This document shows, one piece after another, positions 63,986-64,000 of a DNA stretch of 64,000 nucleotides. The translations under genes were made by a program, and so were the position numbers. The stretch is from Magnetovibrio sp. PR-2 (lineage in GTDB: Bacteria; Pseudomonadota; Alphaproteobacteria; Rhodospirillales; Magnetovibrionaceae): the NCBI RefSeq assembly GCF_036689815.1, contig NZ_JBAHUR010000003.1:62001-126000 (forward strand), read 5' to 3'. Below the pieces are notes generated by a model. That model saw only the letters and a program-made list of their open reading frames with translations, made no database searches and was not told the DNA's origin. The stretch's first letter is position 1, and every line of letters starts with the position of its first letter.

Positions 63986-64000
63986 ATGAATACGTCATTA
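63986..64000 (+). CDS. Possible start of a rightward gene, cut by the window end
   Basis: The ATG at 63986 opens a frame (MNTSL) to the window end. The erpA-dgt divergent arrangement is common in alphaproteobacteria, so this could be dgt, but five codons prove nothing. Confidence 0.25.

Overview
The window looks like a chromosomal segment of an alphaproteobacterium, probably a Rhodospirillales-type, free-living, motile aquatic organism. Supporting signs are the alphaproteobacterial popZ-valS neighbourhood, an RpoH sigma factor, the hopanoid genes hpnC-hpnD-hpnE, erpA at the right edge with a possible divergent gene start, many cyclic-nucleotide and c-di-GMP signalling proteins, and several hemerythrin-type proteins. 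A DsrC with both C-terminal cysteines hints at sulfur metabolism. The genus cannot be fixed from sequence alone. No phage, IS element, integrase, CRISPR array or rRNA was seen.

Layout. 1-3 kb: a cut-off sensor protein diverges from a LapG-like transglutaminase-fold protease, followed by two small Arg-rich repeat proteins. 3-12 kb: housekeeping and stress genes (prfC, a 3-hydroxyisobutyrate dehydrogenase-type enzyme, a Crp/Fnr regulator, BON-domain protein, PhoH ATPase, MFS carrier, DksA-type protein). 12-16.4 kb: CBS protein, large FtsX-type permease, YaaA, Spx/ArsC-like protein. 16.5-21.1 kb: mlaC-hpnC-hpnD-hpnE (lipid transport and squalene synthesis) converging on ispH (isoprenoid precursor). 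21.2-24.4 kb: a promoter and long leader, a 41-residue membrane protein, rpoH, a SAM hydrolase-type enzyme and an MBL-fold hydrolase. 24.4-30.3 kb: motA-motB and a type I secretion ABC transporter with its HlyD-type adaptor. 30.6-42.2 kb: a signalling block with a CHASE2 adenylate cyclase, an unknown protein, msrA, a histidine kinase, an exported agmatine deiminase-like protein, a GAF-GAF-PAS adenylate cyclase, a coiled-coil repeat protein and a diguanylate cyclase. 42.4-45.3 kb: small exported protein, cysteine-cluster protein, unknown protein, a frameshifted bacteriohemerythrin, tRNA-Asn and tRNA-Cys. 45.7-54.2 kb: PCMT-family protein, rhodanese, TolC, PopZ, ValS, Sel1-repeat protein and an unknown protein. 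54.3-58.9 kb: DsrC, DinB, ilvD, a small basic protein and a 2OG-Fe(II) oxygenase. 59-61.5 kb: an AT-rich gap followed by a CDP-alcohol phosphatidyltransferase, a cytidylyltransferase and an exported Cys/Trp repeat protein. 61.8-64 kb: hemerythrin-response regulator fusion, xth, erpA.

How parts fit together. The LapG-like protease, the type I ABC/HlyD pair and the TolC protein could together form a protease-controlled surface adhesin system, though no adhesin gene lies in the window. mlaC-hpnCDE plus ispH describe supply of C5 units, squalene assembly and outer-membrane lipid handling. The most distinctive uncharacterised locus is 59474-61507: two enzymes that look able to make and transfer a CDP-activated polar group, beside a secreted protein of seven Cys/Trp repeats, after about 500 bp of strongly AT-rich DNA.
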